A stretch of DNA of 64,000 nucleotides from Pseudomonas hydrolytica (GCF_021495345.1 NZ_CP099397.1:3844001-3908000), one strand, 5' to 3'; positions 8,930 to 18,229 are shown, counted from the first letter of the stretch. The notes: a model not told the origin generated them from the letters alone. Translations and numbers: made by a program.

Positions 8930-11443
8930 ATGGCCAAGGCGCAGAGCGAATACAGCCGCAAACGCAATTTCGAACGCACCAGCGAGCCGGCCGAGCGCAC
9001 CGGCAAGCGGCGCAGCAAGGCCGGCGCGCTGCGTTTCGTGGTGCAGAAGCACGACGCCAGGCGCCTGCATTACGACTTTCGCCTGGAGCTGGATGGCACC
9101 CTGAAGAGCTGGGCGGTGCCCAAGGGTCCGAGCCTGGACCCGCGCGACAAGCGCCTGGCCGTGCACGTCGAGGATCACCCGCTGGAGTACGCCAGCTTCG
9201 AGGGCAGCATTGCCGAGGGCAACTACGGCGCCGGCGACGTCATCGTCTGGGACCAGGGCATCTGGCAGCCCCAGGGCGATCCGGCCGCTGCCTATGCGGC
9301 GGGCAAGCTCAAGTTCAGCCTGGTCGGCGAGAAACTGTCCGGCGACTGGACGCTGGTACGCACCCGCCTGCGCGGCAGCGGCGACAAGGAGCAGTGGCTG
9401 CTGATCAAGGAGCGCGACGACATCGCCCGCCCCAGCGACGAGTACGACATCGTCGAGGCGCAGCCGCAGAGCGTGATCAGCGGCGCGCTGGTGGGAGGGC
9501 CGAGCGCCAAGGCCAAGGGCAAGACGCCGAGCAAGGCCAAGGCGTCGAAGCCGGCCGCCGCCTTTCCCGAGAGCCTGGCGCCACAGCTGGCAACCCTGAC
9601 CGACCGCCCACCTGAGGGCGATTGGCTGTACGAGGTGAAGTTCGACGGCTACCGCATTCTCGCCCGCATCCGCGACGGCGAGGTGCGCCTGTTCACCCGC
9701 AACGGCCACGACTGGACGCAGCGTCTGCCGCTGCAGGCCAAGGCCCTGGCCAAGCTGGGCCTGCACGACAGCTGGCTGGACGGCGAGGTGGTGGCGCTCA
9801 ACGAACAGGGCCTGCCCGACTTCCAGCAACTGCAGAACGCCTTCGATATCGGCCGCAGCCACGACCTCGTCTACTACCTGTTCGATGCACCGTTCATCAA
9901 CGGCGAGGACCTGCGCCAGACCCCGCTGGAGCAGCGACGGGCACAGCTCAAGCTGCTGCTGGGCAACACGCGCAACGGCCCGCTGCGCTTCTCTGCCGCA
10001 TTCACCGCGCACCACCGCGACATCGTGGAAAGCGCCTGCGCCATGTCCCTGGAGGGGGTGATCGGCAAGCGCGCCGGCAGCCTCTACGTGTCGCGCCGCA
10101 GTGCCGACTGGATCAAGCTCAAGTGCCGCCTGCGCCAGGAGTTCGTCATCGTTGGCCATACCCAGCCGCAAGGCAGCCGCAGCGGTTTCGGGGCATTGCT
10201 GCTGGCGGTCAACGAGGAAGACGGCCTGCGCTACGCCGGACGCGTCGGTACGGGGTTCGGCGAAGCGGCGCTGAAGGCGCTGCATCAGCGTCTGCAAGAG
10301 CTGGCACGCGAGGATTCGCCGCTGGCGCACAAGCTGACCGCAGCACAGGCCCGCGGCGTCAGCTGGGTCGAGCCGCAGCTGGTCGGCGAAGTGGAATTCG
10401 CCGAATGGACGCGCGAGGGCATCGTGCGCCAGGCCAGCTTCGTCGCCCTGCGCAGCGACAAGCCGGCGGCGCAGATCGTCCGCGAGCGGCCCGGTGCGCC
10501 GCAATCGCCGCCACCGCGCAAGCCGGCTGCCAAGGCAGGCGGCAAGCCGGTGGTCGCCGGCGTGGCGATCAGCAATGCGCAGCGGGTGATCGACCCCGAC
10601 AGTGGCACCAGCAAACTGCAGCTGGCGCAGTTCTACGAAAGCATCGCCGACTGGCTGCTGCCGTACCTGAACAATCGCCCGGTATCGCTGCTGCGCGCAC
10701 CGGAGGGCATCGGCGGCGAGCAGTTCTTCCAGAAGCATGCCGAGCGCCTGGCCATTCCCAACATCAAGCACCTCGACCCCGAGCTCGACCCCGGCCATGC
10801 CCGGCTGATGGAGATCGACAGCGTCGCCGCGCTGGTGGGCGCGGCGCAGATGGGCTGCATCGAACTGCACACCTGGGGCGCCACCAGCGACCGCATCGAA
10901 ACGCCGGACCTGTTCGTGCTCGACCTCGACCCGGACCCCGCGCTGCCCTGGCGCAGCATGCTCGAGGCCACCCGCCTGACCCTGACGGTGCTCGACGAAC
11001 TGGGCCTGCAGGCCTTTCTCAAGACCAGCGGCGGCAAGGGCATCCATATCATCGTGCCGCTGGCACGACGCGCCGGTTGGGACGAGGTCAAGGCCTTCGC
11101 CAAGGCCATCGCCCAGTTCATGACCAGCCAGTTGCCGGAGCGCTTCACCGCCACCTCCGGGCCGAAGAACCGGGTCGGCAAGATCTTCATCGACTACCTG
11201 CGCAACAGCCGCGGCGCCAGCACCGTGGCCGCCTATTCGGTCCGTGCGCGGCCGGGGCTGCCGGTGTCGGTGCCGATCAGCCGCGACGAGCTGGATGGCC
11301 TGCGCAGCGCCCAGCAATGGACGGTCGGCAATCTGCAGCAGCGTCTGGATGGGCTGAAACAGGATCCCTGGCAGGGCTACAGCAACCGCCAGCGCCTGAC
11401 ACGCGCCATGTGGGACAGGCTCGGCGCCAAGCCCCACTCGTAG
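8930..11443 (+). CDS. ligD: ATP-dependent DNA ligase LigD (phosphoesterase-ligase-polymerase)
   Basis: An 837-residue three-domain NHEJ enzyme in the Pseudomonas order. The 3'-phosphoesterase domain is at about residues 35-165 (HDARRLHYDFRLE, then HVEDHPLEYASFEG and GNYGAGDV). The ligase domain runs from about 215 with the adenylated lysine in EVKFDGYR (about residue 238) and an OB fold to about 525. The primase-like polymerase domain starts near 545 and has the metal-binding DLDPD motif near 665. The TAG stop lies inside a REP palindrome (GTAGGGTGCGCC from 11440). It forms an operon with ku and probably the 42-residue gene upstream. Confidence 0.97.
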   Translation: MAKAQSEYSRKRNFERTSEPAERTGKRRSKAGALRFVVQKHDARRLHYDFRLELDGTLKSWAVPKGPSLDPRDKRLAVHVEDHPLEYASFEGSIAEGNYGAGDVIVWDQGIWQPQGDPAAAYAAGKLKFSLVGEKLSGDWTLVRTRLRGSGDKEQWLLIKERDDIARPSDEYDIVEAQPQSVISGALVGGPSAKAKGKTPSKAKASKPAAAFPESLAPQLATLTDRPPEGDWLYEVKFDGYRILARIRDGEVRLFTRNGHDWTQRLPLQAKALAKLGLHDSWLDGEVVALNEQGLPDFQQLQNAFDIGRSHDLVYYLFDAPFINGEDLRQTPLEQRRAQLKLLLGNTRNGPLRFSAAFTAHHRDIVESACAMSLEGVIGKRAGSLYVSRRSADWIKLKCRLRQEFVIVGHTQPQGSRSGFGALLLAVNEEDGLRYAGRVGTGFGEAALKALHQRLQELAREDSPLAHKLTAAQARGVSWVEPQLVGEVEFAEWTREGIVRQASFVALRSDKPAAQIVRERPGAPQSPPPRKPAAKAGGKPVVAGVAISNAQRVIDPDSGTSKLQLAQFYESIADWLLPYLNNRPVSLLRAPEGIGGEQFFQKHAERLAIPNIKHLDPELDPGHARLMEIDSVAALVGAAQMGCIELHTWGATSDRIETPDLFVLDLDPDPALPWRSMLEATRLTLTVLDELGLQAFLKTSGGKGIHIIVPLARRAGWDEVKAFAKAIAQFMTSQLPERFTATSGPKNRVGKIFIDYLRNSRGASTVAAYSVRARPGLPVSVPISRDELDGLRSAQQWTVGNLQQRLDGLKQDPWQGYSNRQRLTRAMWDRLGAKPHS

Positions 11444-11596
11444 GGTGCGCCATGCGCACCGGATCTTAGGGCGGCGATGCACAGCGCTCTGGTGCGCGCG
11501 GCGCACCCTACACGAGCCGACCGCAGGGTGCGCCATACACGCCGATCTTCCAGGCGGCGGTGCGCATCGCCCCGATGCGCGCGGCGCTCCCTACGG
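11440..11596. repeat. REP palindromes, two inverted pairs (family 1)
   Basis: GTAGGGTGCGCC-type arms at 11440-11460 and, inverted, at 11491-11511 form one pair; a weaker pair follows at 11523-11535 and about 11575-11595. The first arm supplies the ligD stop codon. The same family recurs at 21583, 44391, 47779, 61683-61863 and 62649-62727. Confidence 0.8.
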
Positions 11597-11632
11597 GCCG
11601 CGCTCACTGCGGGTGGAACGGACCGGCCGCCG

Positions 11633-13288
11633 TTACAGACGAAAGCGCGAGATATTCTCCCGTAGCGCCTCGCTGGTGCGCGCCAGGCTTTCGCTTTCCT
11701 GCTGCGCGCTCTGAAAGGCGCAAGCGGATTGCTCGGTGCTGTCGCGCACCGAGACGATGCCCCGGCTGATCTGCTCGGCCACTGCGCTCTGTTGCTCCGA
11801 AGCGGTGGCGATCTGCTGGTTCATGCCGTTGATGCGCTCGATCATGGCGACGATGCGCGCCACCGCCTCTCCGGCCTCGGACACGCCGGATACCGACTGG
11901 GCACTGGAGCTCTGGCAGCGCTGCATGTAGGCCGAGGTTTCGTCGGCGATCTTCTGCAGGCTGGCGATCAGCCCCTCGATTTCGGTCGTGGCCTCCTGGG
12001 TCCGCCGCGCCAGGCTGCGCACCTCGTCCGCCACCACGGCGAACCCACGCCCGGCCTCGCCGGCCCGCGCCGCTTCGATGGCCGCATTGAGCGCCAGCAG
12101 GTTGGTCTGATCGGCCACCGACTTGATGACGTCGAGCACGCTGCCGATGTTGCTGCTCTCGGTCTTCAAGCGCCCCATGGCTTCGCTGGAGTTGTCGATC
12201 ACCTCGGCCAGCTCGCCGATCAGGCTCACCGCATGGCCGGCCTTGCGCTGGCTGTGCAGGGCAGCCTCATCCGCTTCGCTGGCGGCCTGCGCGGCGGACT
12301 CCGCACTGCGTGCCACGTCCTGCACCGTCGCCGCCATCTCGTGCACGGCGGTAACGATCTGCTCCACCTCCCGCTGGGCGTTGGCGACGCTGGCAGCGTT
12401 ACGCAGGCTCGACTCGCTCAGCTCCTGACTGGAGTGCGCCACGGTGCGCGACGAATTGTCGATATCCTGGGTGACCTGGCGCAGGTTCTGCTGCATGCGC
12501 TGCAGTGCAGCGAGCACACTGTTCTCGGCGATGTCCACGGCCTTTTCCATGGTGCGCAGATCGCCTTCGGCGACGCGCTGGGCGATGCGGTTGAGGTCGC
12601 TCGGCTCGGCGCCCAGGGCCTTGAGCAGATGGCGGCTGATCAGGTGCCCCAGCACGGCAGCCAGTGCGAACGTGAGCACGGTGATCATCACCAGCACGTT
12701 GCGCTGGCGGTGGTACTGGGTCTCGTTGTCGATGACGCGCTGGTCGGCCACGTCAGTGGTGTGTACCAGGTACTCGTTGATCACTCGCGTCAACTCCTCG
12801 AGCAGTGGCGTGCACTGCTCGCTGACCATGCGCATGGCTTGCGCATCCTCGCCCTTGAACAGGTGCTCGGCGATGGTGCCGGCCACCGGGCTGTAACGCG
12901 CCTCGACCTGTTCGATACGGGCGAGCATCTCGCGTCCCGTCGCCGAAACGTCCTTGTGGGTGAGCATCGCCTCGCGCAGCCTGGCGAGGCTGTCCACCAC
13001 GTTCTTTTCATGTGCGGCGATGGACGCTCGATACTGCCCTCGCGCTGCCGGCTCGGCGTTTAGCGCCAGATTGCGCAGGGCGATCGCCCTGTCCTTGACG
13101 GCCTCGCTGACCTGGCTGGCCAGACGCGCGCGCGCCTCCACACCGTTGATGTAGTCGGAAAACTCCCGATCGGCTGCCGCCAGGTTGTACAGGGAGACGC
13201 CGGCGATCAGCAGCATCAGGGCCAGCAGACAGGCATAGCTGGCGTAGAGCACCGCACGGGTGGAGAAGCGAGGGCTACGAGATTGCAT
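11633..13288 (-). CDS. Methyl-accepting chemotaxis protein
   Basis: A 551-residue transmembrane receptor: TM1 about residues 12-33, a four-helix-bundle-like periplasmic domain about 35-190, TM2 about 193-215, HAMP about 215-270, and a cytoplasmic signalling domain whose hairpin tip is visible ([20 protein letters not shown], about residue 395, followed by [13 protein letters not shown]). It should signal through CheW/CheA; the ligand is unknown. It stands alone with no che genes nearby. Confidence 0.95.
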   Translation of the reverse strand: MQSRSPRFSTRAVLYASYACLLALMLLIAGVSLYNLAAADREFSDYINGVEARARLASQVSEAVKDRAIALRNLALNAEPAARGQYRASIAAHEKNVVDSLARLREAMLTHKDVSATGREMLARIEQVEARYSPVAGTIAEHLFKGEDAQAMRMVSEQCTPLLEELTRVINEYLVHTTDVADQRVIDNETQYHRQRNVLVMITVLTFALAAVLGHLISRHLLKALGAEPSDLNRIAQRVAEGDLRTMEKAVDIAENSVLAALQRMQQNLRQVTQDIDNSSRTVAHSSQELSESSLRNAASVANAQREVEQIVTAVHEMAATVQDVARSAESAAQAASEADEAALHSQRKAGHAVSLIGELAEVIDNSSEAMGRLKTESSNIGSVLDVIKSVADQTNLLALNAAIEAARAGEAGRGFAVVADEVRSLARRTQEATTEIEGLIASLQKIADETSAYMQRCQSSSAQSVSGVSEAGEAVARIVAMIERINGMNQQIATASEQQSAVAEQISRGIVSVRDSTEQSACAFQSAQQESESLARTSEALRENISRFRL

Positions 13289-13715
13289 AAATGGCTCCTG
13301 CCGAATAACGGGACGACGTGAAAGAACCTGTCAGTGAGGCATGGCTGGCGGGGCGCTGACCCGTTTCCCTGTCCGCCTGACAATCGAGCCCCCAACCGGG
13401 TCGGTCGCCAGCAAACTGCCTGGCCGACGACCACCCTGCCCGGTACCTGCCCCGCGCCGGACAGGTACCGGTCAATCCGCTACCGCAGCGGTGGCCTGGT
13501 CTGCCTGCCTGGTGCAGGCGCCGGGCTTCTGTCGACGCCCTGTGGCGTCGCGCTGCGTACCTTGTCTGTCCGAGCTTAGGTCAGATCACTGCCATGCGCC
13601 TCGCTGCGTTGCCCGCTAGTCGTCGGAGCGTCGCCGCCGACGGCCAGCCGAGCCTGCGTTGGCCGGAGCTGCAGGTTGACGTTAAGCTGCACCCCTTCCC
13701 CGGCAAAGGCGCGAC
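13289..13715. other. 427-bp intergenic region with two perfect hairpins
   Basis: No convincing gene is visible between the divergent chemotaxis receptor and the MerR gene. Two perfect inverted repeats stand out: CCGGTACCTG (13440-13449) with CAGGTACCGG (13462-13471), a 10-bp stem with a 12-nt loop; and CGACGCC-CTGT-GGCGTCG (13533-13550). They may be regulatory or REP-like; neither is followed by a T-run. Confidence 0.5.
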
Positions 13716-14159
13716 ATGGTGATGAAGATCGGCGAACTGGCGCAGCGCACGGGCCTTGCGGCCTCGCGCATCCGCTTCTACGAGAGCATCGGTCTGCTCA
13801 AGCTGGTGCAGCGTCAGGCCAATGGTTATCGCAGCTATCCGGAGGAAGCGGTGCTGGTGCTTAACCTGATCACCGCCGCGCAGCAGGCCGGTTTCAGCCT
13901 GGACGAACTGCGCACGCTGCTGCCGCAGGACCTGACGCAATGGCAGCACGGCAAGCTGCTCGATACCCTGCATGCCAAGGTGCGCGACATCGAGGCGCTG
14001 GAGCAGCGCCTGGCGCAGAGCAAGGGCCACCTGCTGGCGCTGATCGACGAGATCGAGAGCAAACCGGACGACCTCGACTGCGCCGCCAACGCCAAGCGTG
14101 TGTTGTCGAAGATGAACCTGGGCGAGACGAGCGAGGCGCCCAGGCGCGCGAAGAAATAA
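13716..14159 (+). CDS. MerR-family transcriptional regulator
   Basis: A 147-residue MerR protein: the winged HTH occupies residues about 3-70 (KIGELAQRTGLAASRIRFYESIGLL) and a long dimerisation helix follows (about 80-120). Only one cysteine is present (near residue 128), so a metal-thiolate sensor like MerR, CueR or ZntR is unlikely; it may sense an electrophile or organic ligand instead. An alternative start at 13722 is possible. It lies upstream of, and in the same direction as, an OYE-family gene preceded by a typical MerR-type promoter (14257-14287), its likely target. Confidence 0.88.
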   Translation: MVMKIGELAQRTGLAASRIRFYESIGLLKLVQRQANGYRSYPEEAVLVLNLITAAQQAGFSLDELRTLLPQDLTQWQHGKLLDTLHAKVRDIEALEQRLAQSKGHLLALIDEIESKPDDLDCAANAKRVLSKMNLGETSEAPRRAKK

Positions 14160-14177
14160 GCAAGTGCTCGCCCCCGC

Positions 14178-14242
14178 TGTAGGAGCCGGCTTGCTGGCGA
14201 TCCGCTTGAACGCGCAACGCATCGCCAGCGAGCCGGCTCTTA
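14178..14242. repeat. REP-like palindrome (family 2)
   Basis: TGTAGGAGCCGGC...CTGGCGAT and its near-perfect inverse ending AGCCGGCTCTTA form a long imperfect hairpin directly after the MerR gene. A half-copy of the same family is present, inverted, at 22995-23017. It may also act as the MerR gene's terminator. Confidence 0.7.
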
Positions 14243-14256
14243 AGCCCAATTTCTCG

Positions 14257-14287
14257 TTGACATTAAAGTGAACTTTAAAGTTAAGGT
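14257..14287 (+). promoter_or_regulatory. MerR-type promoter with central dyad and 19-bp spacer
   Basis: A -35 hexamer TTGACA (14257-14262) and a -10-like TAAGGT (14282-14287) are separated by exactly 19 bp, the overlong spacing that MerR-family activators correct by twisting DNA. The spacer holds a perfect dyad TTAAAGT-GA-ACTTTAA (14263-14278), the expected operator position. It drives the OYE gene at 14316 and is probably bound by the MerR protein encoded at 13716. Confidence 0.8.
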
Positions 14288-14315
14288 CGGCGCATCTTCA
14301 GTCGAGGAAGCGCCC

Positions 14316-15551
14316 ATGACCCTGTTCGATCCCCTTGTCCTGCCCAACGGCTCGATCATCCCCAACCGCATCGCCAAGGCGGCGATGGAGGAGAATATGG
14401 CGGATGGCGAACATGCGCCGTCCGAGCACCTGATGCGCCTCTATCAGGCCTGGGCCGAGGGCGGTGCCGGCCTGCTGATCTCCGGCAACGTGATGGTCGA
14501 CAGCCGTGCCATGACCGGTCCCGGTGGGGTGGTGCTGGAAGACGCCGCGCAGCTGGCCCGGTTCCAGCGCTGGGCCCGTATCGGCCGCGCCCAGGGCGCG
14601 CAGTTCTGGTTGCAGATCAACCATCCCGGCCGGCAGATGCAGGCCAACCTGGGCCAGCCGACCTGGGCGCCCTCGGCGGTGGCGCTGGAGCTGGGCAACC
14701 TGTCCAAGCGTTTCGCCACGCCGCAGGCGATGACCCCGGCGATGATCGAAGAGGTGATCGAGCGCTTCACCCAGACCGCTCGCCTGGGTGAACAGGCCGG
14801 TTTCAGCGGCGTGCAGATCCACGCTGCCCATGGCTACCTGCTCAGCCAGTTCCTCTCGCCGCTGACCAACCAGCGCAGCGACCAGTGGGGCGGCTCGCTG
14901 GAAAACCGCGCGCGCCTGCTGCTGGAGATCGTCAAGGCGGTGCGTGCCGCCGTGGCGCCAGGCTTCGCCGTGGCAGTCAAGCTGAACTCGGCGGATTTCC
15001 AGCGCGGCGGTTTCAGCGCCGACGACGCCCAGCAGGTGGTGCGCCTGCTGAGCGGGCTGAAGGTCGATCTGGTCGAGCTGTCCGGTGGCAGCTACGAGGC
15101 GCCGGCTATGCAAGGCCAGGCGCGCGACGGCCGGACCCTGGCGCGCGAGGCCTACTTCCTGGAGTTCGCCCGCGAGATTCGCGCGGTGGCGAGCATGCCG
15201 CTGATGGTCACCGGCGGCATCCGCCGTGCGCCCGTTGCCGAGCAGGTGCTGGCCAGCGGCATCGAGATGGTCGGCATCGGCACGGCCCTGTCCATCGAGC
15301 CGAACCTGCCGCGCGACTGGCAGCGCGGCCAGAACAGCGCCCCGCAACTGCCGCCGATCACCTGGGGCAACAAGGTGCTGGCTTCGCTGGCCAACATGGC
15401 GGTGGTGAAGTATCAGCTGCGCAAGCTGAGCCAGGGCCGGCAAACCCGGCCCGCGGTATCGCCGCTCTGGGCGCTGCTGCGCCAGCAGCTGAGCGACGCC
15501 CTGCGCACCCGCCAGTACCGACGCCGGATGGCGCGGCGCGCGCTGCAGTAG
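14316..15551 (+). CDS. NADH:flavin oxidoreductase, Old Yellow Enzyme family
   Basis: A 411-residue FMN-dependent TIM-barrel ene-reductase-like protein. Family signatures include PLVLPNGSIIPNRIAKAAM at the N-terminus, HPGRQ (about residue 107), and the active-site region HAAHGYLLSQFLSPLTNQR (about residue 170) followed by WGGSLENR. The ATG at 14316 with AGGAAG before it is the start; an upstream ATG at 14268 lies inside the promoter spacer and is rejected. Likely induced by the upstream MerR regulator in response to electrophiles or a small organic ligand (inference). Confidence 0.93.
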   Translation: MTLFDPLVLPNGSIIPNRIAKAAMEENMADGEHAPSEHLMRLYQAWAEGGAGLLISGNVMVDSRAMTGPGGVVLEDAAQLARFQRWARIGRAQGAQFWLQINHPGRQMQANLGQPTWAPSAVALELGNLSKRFATPQAMTPAMIEEVIERFTQTARLGEQAGFSGVQIHAAHGYLLSQFLSPLTNQRSDQWGGSLENRARLLLEIVKAVRAAVAPGFAVAVKLNSADFQRGGFSADDAQQVVRLLSGLKVDLVELSGGSYEAPAMQGQARDGRTLAREAYFLEFAREIRAVASMPLMVTGGIRRAPVAEQVLASGIEMVGIGTALSIEPNLPRDWQRGQNSAPQLPPITWGNKVLASLANMAVVKYQLRKLSQGRQTRPAVSPLWALLRQQLSDALRTRQYRRRMARRALQ

Positions 15552-15707
15552 CCAGGCGCCTCGTCACGCGCCTGACAATCGGCAAGCCGTTTCGCTCGTT
15601 GCATTGGCGCAACAGTCCTTTGCCGAACCGGCGGTTAATTAGCTTGCTAACGAGGCGTATAAACGAAATGCGACCTTTCGCCGCACCCGCATTTCGAGGA
15701 GACAAGC

Positions 15708-15881
15708 ATGAACGTGATCGTGCATGAGCGTGACAACGAACATCTTTCCCGTGAAGCCCGCGCCATGGGCACAGTGGTTTGGGACGTGATCCAGAATGGC
15801 GAGCTGGTCGGCATCTTCCCGACCCAGGGCGAAGCCGACGCTTACCGCAAGGAGCTGGAGGAGACACAAGCGCAAGGATAA
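15708..15881 (+). CDS. Conserved small hypothetical protein (57 aa)
   Basis: A short gene with a strong ribosome site (CGAGGAGA) eight bases before its ATG and a perfect terminator hairpin immediately after its stop. The 57-residue product is acidic and soluble, with a VVWDVIQNGELVGIFPT core followed by a helical acidic tail (EADAYRKELEE). The pattern resembles small DUF-type proteins common in Pseudomonas that I cannot assign to a function. No membrane segment or cysteine is present. Confidence 0.7.
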   Translation: MNVIVHERDNEHLSREARAMGTVVWDVIQNGELVGIFPTQGEADAYRKELEETQAQG

Positions 15882-16171
15882 GCCGAGGCTGTTGCCGTTT
15901 CGACCGAAACGGCAACAGCTTCACAGCGCCCACCGCGGCCCCGCCCAAGCATCGCTCTCGCCTGCACGACAACCTCATCTGCGCAGTTGCCAAGCCAACG
16001 CCAAAGCCCACCGCCGCCCGAACCTCCCACCGGCACCTCACGCCCTGGCAGCAGCTGCGTCGCCAGATAGCCCGATTCGACTTCCGCCTGCAGGTAAACA
16101 TCACAGACAACGCGATCATGGCTCGATTCGGCATCAGGCCAGGCGTTATGGATAAAGAGTTGAACGCTCAT
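15842..16171 (-). CDS. Possible small hypothetical protein downstream of the PNPOx-reductase gene
   Basis: An open frame of 109 codons starts 12 bp after the stop of the 16184-18229 gene with a ribosome-site-like GAGAGGG before its ATG. The first 45 residues look protein-like (MSVQLFIHNAWPDAESSHDR), but the C-terminal half is low-complexity (Gly/Arg/Ala/Val), reads through the terminator hairpin of the opposite gene and overlaps that gene by 40 bp. The operonic position favours a real gene; the C-terminal part argues against it. No family recognised. Confidence 0.35.
   Translation of the reverse strand: MSVQLFIHNAWPDAESSHDRVVCDVYLQAEVESGYLATQLLPGREVPVGGSGGGGLWRWLGNCADEVVVQARAMLGRGRGGRCEAVAVSVETATASAYPCACVSSSSLR
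15888..15919 (+). terminator. Terminator-like perfect palindrome after the 57-aa gene
   Basis: GCTGTTGCCGTTTCG (15888-15902) pairs perfectly with the arm at 15905-15919. It follows the stop of the small gene by six bases. The T-run is weak. Confidence 0.65.
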
Positions 16172-16183
16172 TGCCCAGCCCTC

Positions 16184-18229
16184 TCACAGATCCAGCACCA
16201 GGGGTTGTACGCCTTCTTCGCCTTGTGCCGGCACCGCGCAGCAGATCAGCACGCCGCCATCATCCGGCAGCTCGGCCGGCGGATTGGGGTAGTGCACCTG
16301 GCCGCTGACCAGGCGCGTCTTGCAGGTGCCGCAGGAACCGCCGCGGCAACTGAACTCGGGCGTCAGGCCACGGCTTTCCGCCAGTTCCAGCAGGCTGCCG
16401 CTGTCCGGCGTCCAGCGCGCCTCCTTGCTCGAAGCGCTGAAGTACACCGGCACCGGTTCGCTCGCGGCGGGCGGCTGCACGAGGGTCGTCACCTGGCCAT
16501 CGGTACGGCGCGTGAGCGTCGAGGGGCCGAACGCCTCGGCGTGGATGCGCTCATCGGCGACATTGAGGTCGCGCAGGCCATCGTAGATCGCCTGGGTAAA
16601 GGCGGCCGGGCCACACAGGTAGAAGTCGTAATCATCGAACGACAGCGCCGCCTTGATCTGCGCCAGGTCGATACGCCCCTGCTGCTCGTAGTCGCGACCC
16701 ACTACAGCGTCCGCCTCCGGCGCGCTGAGGGCGCGGTGCACCTGCAGCAGACCGCCCGCGCGCTGCACCAGCTCATGCAGCTCGGACTGAAACGGCAGGT
16801 CGCTCAGCGTCCGCGCGCCCTGGAAGAAATGCATGCGCCTGCCCTGCCCCAACGCTACCTGCTCGCGCAGCATCGACAGCAAAGGCGTGATGCCGACGCC
16901 GGCACCAATCAGCACCAGCGGCCGGCGGCTTTCGCTGTTCAGGGTGAAGCTGCCCAGCGGCGCACGCACCTCCAGCACATCGCCCACCCGAACCTGCCCG
17001 TGCAGATGCCGCGACACCACGCCCTGCGCCTTGACGCTGATACGCAGGAAATCATCCGACGGCGCGCTGGACAGGCTGTAGGTGCGCAGCAGGGTTTCAC
17101 CGCTGGCGGTGGCGATGCGAATCGGCAGGTGCTGACCGGCAGCGAAACCCGGTGCGGCACCCTGCTCCGGCGCCAGCACGAAGGAGCGGATATCGCTGCT
17201 TTCCTGCTGCACACTCTGCACACGCCAGCGCTGCCACTGGTTGCGCTGCTCACGCTCGCGCAGGCGCGCATCGGTTTCTGCCCAGGTGCCGGTCATCAGG
17301 CTGGTCGGTGCATATTCTTCGAAGGCCCAGCGCAGCGAAGCCGCCGCCGGGCGCAGCACCACCTGCTCGACGTCGAAGGTCCACAGCCGCTCGGCGCCTT
17401 CAAAGGCCTGAATCAGCGGGCTGTCGAGGATGATCTCGGCGCGGCCGGCCAGCTGCAGCACGTCGCCCGTGGCGAAGTCGACGAACAGCAGCCCGGCCCG
17501 CGGATTGACGCTGAGGTTGCCCAGGGTATTGAAGTGCAGGTTGCCGGCGTAGTCGGGAATGGTCAGGCGATTGCCCTGCACCCGTACGAAACCGGCACGC
17601 CCGCCACGGTGCGAGACGTCCACCGAACGACGGCCATCGTCGTGCTCGACGTAGCTGGCGACGAAAAAGGTATCGGCGCTGCCGATCATCTCGGCGCTGC
17701 GCGCATCCAGCTCGGTCGCGTCCAGGCGCTCGACGCCACGCTGGTGCACACGGCGGTACTGGCGCAGCTGGATGTACTGCGGGCAGTTGCCGAAGGAATG
17801 CTCCACATCGATGTCCAGGCGCTGCGCCGAGGCCTGGCGGATATGCCCGTTGATGCGATTGCGCCGCCGCGTGTGCAGCTCGATGCCGAGCAGGCCGATG
17901 GCATCGCCCGCATGCAGTCCACTGGTGGCCGGGTCGAGCGGATCGAGCGCCATGGCGGCCAGATCGAACGACAACTGACGCGGGTCGGGCGAGGTGACGA
18001 AGCCCTCCTCGCCTTCGATCAGGGTGGCCCAGGGCTGGCCGGCAGCATCCACGGCGCCGGCGATCATGAAGGGCAGTTGCCGGTAGAAGTCGCGATGCTG
18101 ATCCGGCATGTAGTCGCGGATCACCTTCTGTCCGAGCACTTCCATGCGTTCGGCGACGCCGACCTTTTCCTGCAGTTGCTTTTCACCGGCATGCCAGGGC
18201 GAGTGCCGATGGCTGGGAAGCTGTTGCAT
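16184..18229 (-). CDS. Fusion of PNPOx-like flavin domain, FNR-type reductase and 2Fe-2S ferredoxin
   Basis: A 681-residue multidomain redox protein. Residues about 35-300 form a pyridoxamine-phosphate-oxidase-like split barrel (LPFMIAGAVDAAGQPWATL; later GNLSVNPRAGLLFVDF). Residues about 330-580 are a ferredoxin-NADP reductase module with the FAD motif RTYSLSS (about 381) and the nucleotide motif LIGAGVGITPLLSML (about 445), then LCGPAAF. The C-terminus is a plant-type ferredoxin with CRGGSCGTC (about 630) and a final cysteine near 665. Such proteins are annotated as PNPOx-family/2Fe-2S oxidoreductases of unknown substrate. The GST gene lies directly upstream on the same strand, suggesting a shared detoxification role (inference). 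Confidence 0.9.
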   Translation of the reverse strand: MQQLPSHRHSPWHAGEKQLQEKVGVAERMEVLGQKVIRDYMPDQHRDFYRQLPFMIAGAVDAAGQPWATLIEGEEGFVTSPDPRQLSFDLAAMALDPLDPATSGLHAGDAIGLLGIELHTRRRNRINGHIRQASAQRLDIDVEHSFGNCPQYIQLRQYRRVHQRGVERLDATELDARSAEMIGSADTFFVASYVEHDDGRRSVDVSHRGGRAGFVRVQGNRLTIPDYAGNLHFNTLGNLSVNPRAGLLFVDFATGDVLQLAGRAEIILDSPLIQAFEGAERLWTFDVEQVVLRPAAASLRWAFEEYAPTSLMTGTWAETDARLREREQRNQWQRWRVQSVQQESSDIRSFVLAPEQGAAPGFAAGQHLPIRIATASGETLLRTYSLSSAPSDDFLRISVKAQGVVSRHLHGQVRVGDVLEVRAPLGSFTLNSESRRPLVLIGAGVGITPLLSMLREQVALGQGRRMHFFQGARTLSDLPFQSELHELVQRAGGLLQVHRALSAPEADAVVGRDYEQQGRIDLAQIKAALSFDDYDFYLCGPAAFTQAIYDGLRDLNVADERIHAEAFGPSTLTRRTDGQVTTLVQPPAASEPVPVYFSASSKEARWTPDSGSLLELAESRGLTPEFSCRGGSCGTCKTRLVSGQVHYPNPPAELPDDGGVLICCAVPAQGEEGVQPLVLDL

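Noticed and set aside
7697..11536. 1279-codon open frame on the minus strand across ku and ligD
   Set aside because: It is the antisense shadow of two certain genes; high GC codon bias removes stop codons from the opposite strand. Composition is low-complexity and has no recognisable domain.
14268..14315. Upstream ATG of the OYE gene
   Set aside because: It lies within the promoter spacer/operator and before the expected transcription start; the ATG at 14316 has a ribosome site and matches the family N-terminus.
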